A stretch of 64,000 nt of DNA from an uncultured Lachnospiraceae bacterium (lineage in GTDB: Bacteria; Bacillota; Clostridia; Lachnospirales; Lachnospiraceae): positions 24,131-88,130 of the forward strand of contig CAJUSJ010000005.1 of the NCBI GenBank assembly GCA_910588865.1. The letters run 5' to 3'. Below the pieces are notes generated by a model that saw only the letters and a list, made by a program, of their open reading frames with translations, ran no database searches and was not told the origin of the DNA. This document shows positions 60,801 through 64,000 of this stretch, one piece after another (the stretch's first letter is position 1; every line of letters starts with the position of its first letter). The position numbers and the translations under genes are program-made.

Positions 60801-62677
60801 TGGGCGACGATAAAAAGTTAGAGAGCCTGAAAAAACGGTACGGAAGGGCAGTTGCCGCGCCCAAAGGCCCCATGGGACATGGGCCGGGCGGACCGGGAAG
60901 GCGGCGGAGCATGGCCAAAGGAACCCCCAAAAACAGCAAGGCCACGGTAAAGAGGCTGCTGTCCTATCTGGCAGAGGATAAAGCGAAGATGGGGCTGGCG
61001 TTCTTCTGCGTCATAGTCAACACAGCGGCATCCCTGGCAGGGTCCTACATGCTCAGGCCCATCATCAACCGGTATATTGTTCCCGCGGACGGCAGCAGAG
61101 GGGATGCGGCAGGGCTTTTTGGTGCCCTTGTGATCATGGCTCTGGTTTACGCAGCCGGGGTGGCGGCCAATTATGCCCAGGCCAAGGTCATGCTGACAGT
61201 AGCCCAGAATGCCCTTCAGAAGATCCGAAACGATCTGTTTGTGAAGATGCAGACCCTTCCGGTGAGATTTTATGACACCAACAGCAACGGCGATCTCATG
61301 AGCCGGTTTACCAATGACGTGGATACCGTGGGACAGATGCTATCCAGCACCCTGGTGCAGCTCTTTTCCGGAGCCCTGAGCATCGTGGGCACCCTGGCTC
61401 TCATGCTCTACACCAACATTTACCTGACCATAGTGACCCTCATTATGGTTCCCGTGATGATGAAGGCAGGAAGAGCGGTGGCAAAGAGAAGCCAGAAATA
61501 TTTCTCCGCGCAGCAGACTTCCCTCGGCGCTGTCAACGGCTATGTGGAGGAGATGATCACCGGACAGAAGGTGGTAAAGGTGTTCTGCCATGAAGAGACT
61601 GCCAAAGAGGAGTTCAGGATCCTCAACAGGGATTTAAGGAACAATCAGATCAAGGCCCAGTTTTTCGGAGGGATCATGGGTCCTGTTATGGGCAATTTAA
61701 GCCAGGTGAACTACTCCCTGACAGCCTGTATCGGCGGGCTTTTGTGCGTGTGGAAAAACTTTGATGTGGGAGGACTCACCATATTCCTGAACTTTTCCAG
61801 ACAGTTCAGCAGGCCCATTAATGAGATCTCCATGCAGATCGGCAATGTCTTTTCAGCCCTCGCGGGAGCGGAGAGAGTATTTGCTGTCATGGACCAGGAG
61901 CCAGAGCAGGAAAATGACTCAGACGCGGTGACCTTAGACCCCATGAAAGGCCATGTGGTTCTGGACCATGTGACATTCGGCTACCGCCCGGGAAAGGTGA
62001 TCTTAAAAGACATCAGCCTGTACGCGAAGCCCGGACAGAAGATCGCTTTTGTTGGTTCCACAGGTGCCGGAAAGACCACGATCACCAACCTGCTCAATCG
62101 TTTTTATGATATCCAGTCGGGGAGCATCACCATCGACGGAGTGGATATCCGCCACATAGAGAGAAATAATCTGAGACAGAATATTGCCATGGTACTCCAG
62201 GACACCCATCTTTTTACAGGGACAGTTCGGGAGAACATACGCTACGGAAGGCTGGATGCCACGGACGAAGAGGTGATACAGGCGGCAAAGACCGCGTCTG
62301 CCCACTCCTTTATCATGCGTCTGCCCCAGGGATACGACACCATGCTGGAGGGAGACGGGGCAAACCTAAGCCAGGGCCAGAGGCAGCTTCTCAACATTGC
62401 CAGGGCAGCCATCTCAAAGGCTCCGGTGCTGATCCTGGATGAAGCCACCAGCTCTGTGGACACAAGGACAGAAAAACATATCGAACACGGCATGGACCGT
62501 CTCATGGCCCACAGGACCACCTTTGTCATTGCCCACCGCCTGTCCACTGTGCGAAACGCTGATGCCATCATGGTGCTGGAGCAGGGAGAGATCATCGAGA
62601 GAGGGGACCATGGTGAGCTTCTTGAGATGAAAGGACGATACTATGAACTGTATACAGGACTGAAGGAGTTGGATTAA
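60800..62677 (+). CDS. ABC exporter half, catalytic subunit
   Basis: 625 residues. A Gly/Pro/Arg/Lys-rich cytoplasmic N-terminus (about 50 residues) precedes the membrane domain and ATPase. Walker A is GSTGAGKTT, signature LSQGQRQLLNIARA, and Walker B VLILDEATSSVD with the catalytic Glu. It pairs with the upstream half to form one multidrug-type exporter with a single competent ATP site. Translation is coupled by TGATG. Substrate unknown. Confidence 0.9.
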   Translation: MGDDKKLESLKKRYGRAVAAPKGPMGHGPGGPGRRRSMAKGTPKNSKATVKRLLSYLAEDKAKMGLAFFCVIVNTAASLAGSYMLRPIINRYIVPADGSRGDAAGLFGALVIMALVYAAGVAANYAQAKVMLTVAQNALQKIRNDLFVKMQTLPVRFYDTNSNGDLMSRFTNDVDTVGQMLSSTLVQLFSGALSIVGTLALMLYTNIYLTIVTLIMVPVMMKAGRAVAKRSQKYFSAQQTSLGAVNGYVEEMITGQKVVKVFCHEETAKEEFRILNRDLRNNQIKAQFFGGIMGPVMGNLSQVNYSLTACIGGLLCVWKNFDVGGLTIFLNFSRQFSRPINEISMQIGNVFSALAGAERVFAVMDQEPEQENDSDAVTLDPMKGHVVLDHVTFGYRPGKVILKDISLYAKPGQKIAFVGSTGAGKTTITNLLNRFYDIQSGSITIDGVDIRHIERNNLRQNIAMVLQDTHLFTGTVRENIRYGRLDATDEEVIQAAKTASAHSFIMRLPQGYDTMLEGDGANLSQGQRQLLNIARAAISKAPVLILDEATSSVDTRTEKHIEHGMDRLMAHRTTFVIAHRLSTVRNADAIMVLEQGEIIERGDHGELLEMKGRYYELYTGLKELD

Positions 62678-62704
62678 AATTCCTCAGAGAAAGAACTGTT
62701 TAGA

Positions 62705-62737
62705 ACAGGCTGCCGCGAGACGCGGCAGCCTGTTTTT
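62705..62737 (+). terminator. Terminator of the ABC exporter operon
   Basis: ACAGGCTGCCGCG and CGCGGCAGCCTGT form a perfect 13-bp stem with a 3-nt loop and run into TTTTT. The bases after it (GTACACGGGGG) resemble the start of the short repeat at 33801 and 36299. Confidence 0.9.
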
Positions 62738-62780
62738 GTACACGGGGGCTATTTTTCAGGTTCCGTTTACACTCTTATTC

Positions 62781-64000
62781 TTAACGGTGAGTCTCCAAAA
62801 ACGGCCTTCCTGTAAAGACAGCCACGGAGCGGGGGCGCAGAATAAAGGTGCTGTCAATGCGGACCTCTTCTCCCACCGGGTAGGTGTAGCGGCCATAGCC
62901 GTCGCCATAGGTGTTGACACTGAGATACCAGGCACCCCGGTGATGGAGATTGGGCAGGGTGATCAGGGTGTCCTCCCAGTTGGCGTTGATGGAAATATAG
63001 ACAAGGTCATCGTGCCCTTTGGCCCTGTCATAGCCGGCAAAGCTGATAGAAAAAGTTTTGGCGTTTGGCGGAATGCTCCAGATATCAGCGTTGGTATCAT
63101 GGGTGTGGAGGCTCTCCAGACCGCAGATGGAATCCGGAAGTTTCCGCCTTATGACCGTGTGTTCATGGCGGTAGGCGATCATAAACTGGAAAAATTCAAA
63201 GAGCTTCCGGTTCTTTTCCAGAAGGCTCCAGTCCAGCCAGGAGATCTCGTTGTCCTGACAGTAGGGATTATTGTTGCCGAACTGGGTGTTGCCGAACTCA
63301 TCCCCGGCCAGGAACATGGGGGTGCCCCGGCTGCACATGAGAACAGCGCAGGCGTTGCGTATCATCCGGAAGCGGAGACTTAAGACTTCCGGATCATCAG
63401 TTTCTCCCTCAATGCCGCAGTTCCAGCTTCGGTTGTCTTCGGCTCCGTCGGTATTGTTCCACCCGTTAAGCTCATTGTGCTTTGTGTTGTAGGCGTAGAG
63501 ATCGTACAAAGTAAAGCCGTCGTGGCAGGTGAGGAAATTGATGCAGGAGTTGTAGCCAGCATAATTTCCCTTATAATCCGTGTAAAAACCGCCGTAGAGA
63601 TCACCGGAGCCGGAGACGCTCCAGGCTGCTGTCCAGGAAGAGTGGAAATCCCCTTTCAGGAAAGAGCGGAGGCTGTCCCGGTATCTTCCATTCCACTCAG
63701 CCCACCGCTTGTTGGCGGGAAAGCTGCCTACCTGGTACATGCCTCCGGCATCCCAGGCCTCGGCGATCAGCTTCACATTGCTCAGAAGAGGGTCGTAGGC
63801 CAGGCTCTTTAAAAGAGGAGGATTGTTCATGGGGGAGCCGTCCTCATTTCTCCCCAGGATGCTGGCAAGGTCGAACCGGAAACCGTCGATCCGGAAATTG
63901 ATGGTCCAGTAGCGCAGGCACTCTAAAATCATCTGCTGCACAATCGGATGGTTGCAGTTTAAGGTGTTGCCGCAGCCGCTGAAATTATAGTAATTGCCGT
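62781..64000 (-). CDS. GlgX-type glycogen debranching enzyme, C-terminal part
   Basis: The gene enters from the right edge; the visible frame stays open to base 64000 and covers about 406 codons. The start is outside the window. GH13 active-site regions are present: GFRFDLASILGR (nucleophile Asp), KLIAEAWDAGG (acid/base Glu) and FLTCHDGFTLYDL (stabilising Asp). NFSGCGNTLNCNHP at the edge is typical of isoamylase/GlgX enzymes, which cleave alpha-1,6 branches of glycogen. The C-terminal beta domain ends normally (VAVFTGRPFLETHR). Confidence 0.92.
   Translation of the reverse strand, partial: GNYYNFSGCGNTLNCNHPIVQQMILECLRYWTINFRIDGFRFDLASILGRNEDGSPMNNPPLLKSLAYDPLLSNVKLIAEAWDAGGMYQVGSFPANKRWAEWNGRYRDSLRSFLKGDFHSSWTAAWSVSGSGDLYGGFYTDYKGNYAGYNSCINFLTCHDGFTLYDLYAYNTKHNELNGWNNTDGAEDNRSWNCGIEGETDDPEVLSLRFRMIRNACAVLMCSRGTPMFLAGDEFGNTQFGNNNPYCQDNEISWLDWSLLEKNRKLFEFFQFMIAYRHEHTVIRRKLPDSICGLESLHTHDTNADIWSIPPNAKTFSISFAGYDRAKGHDDLVYISINANWEDTLITLPNLHHRGAWYLSVNTYGDGYGRYTYPVGEEVRIDSTFILRPRSVAVFTGRPFLETHR

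Overview
The window is about 64 kb of chromosome from a Gram-positive, anaerobic Clostridia-type bacterium, most likely a Lachnospiraceae member of the Lachnoclostridium/Enterocloster kind. That placement is inferred from the rimP-nusA-ylxR-ylxQ-infB-rbfA-nrnA-truB-ribF-rpsO-pnp order, tig-clpP-clpX-lon-ysxC, small families such as DUF1836, DUF3842 and DUF1292, choline-binding-type cell-wall repeats and strong AGGAGG ribosome binding sites. The genus cannot be fixed from the sequence alone. No rRNA, tRNA or CRISPR array was seen.

Layout. 1-8 kb: end of a membrane glycosyltransferase, an orphan NMT1/SsuA-type binding lipoprotein on the minus strand, and an oligopeptide ABC operon (oppB-C-D-F-A). 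8-11 kb: Uma2-type nuclease, HAD phosphatase, YerC/TrpR-like regulator, DUF1836 regulator. 11.4-16.7 kb: a 1781-residue secreted protein with two tandem GH3 modules and C-terminal cell-wall-binding repeats. 16.9-22.3 kb: a nitrate/taurine-type ABC ATPase followed by its permease, which is split by a 3.9-kb integrative element carrying a MATE transporter, a 54-codon ORF and a large serine recombinase. 22.4-24.2 kb: second MATE gene and a convergent DUF3842 gene. 24.3-38 kb: translation and RNA-metabolism cluster from rimP to pnp, then an amidohydrolase. 38-45 kb: unknown gene, mgtE with a long structured leader, gltX, UvrD-like helicase, CobO/BtuR-type adenosyltransferase, DUF1292 and CYTH proteins. 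45.4-52 kb: protein quality control (tig, clpP, clpX, lon) and ysxC. 52-56 kb: a PurF paralogue without the N-terminal cysteine, and a large membrane protein. 56-62.7 kb: DUF2975/XRE/DUF4153-type membrane operon, then a MarR regulator with a heterodimeric ABC exporter. The right edge holds part of a GlgX-type debranching enzyme.

Most notable result. The element at 18315-22240 can be removed on paper to restore a single 262-codon permease reading frame. Its ends share a TTTA block. Joined as in a circle, they give an imperfect dyad (24-nt arms, 19 of 24 matching) centred on that block, as expected for a large serine integrase attP. This looks like an undescribed single-recombinase element with efflux-pump cargo that switches off a host ABC importer. 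Other points of interest are a 134-bp inverted-repeat-ended dispersed element (two good copies, one divergent), a second short repeat following terminators, structured leaders before pnp and mgtE, and a start-codon-sequestering hairpin before the recombinase operon. All of this was read by eye. Percentages and alignments are manual, and no database search was run.
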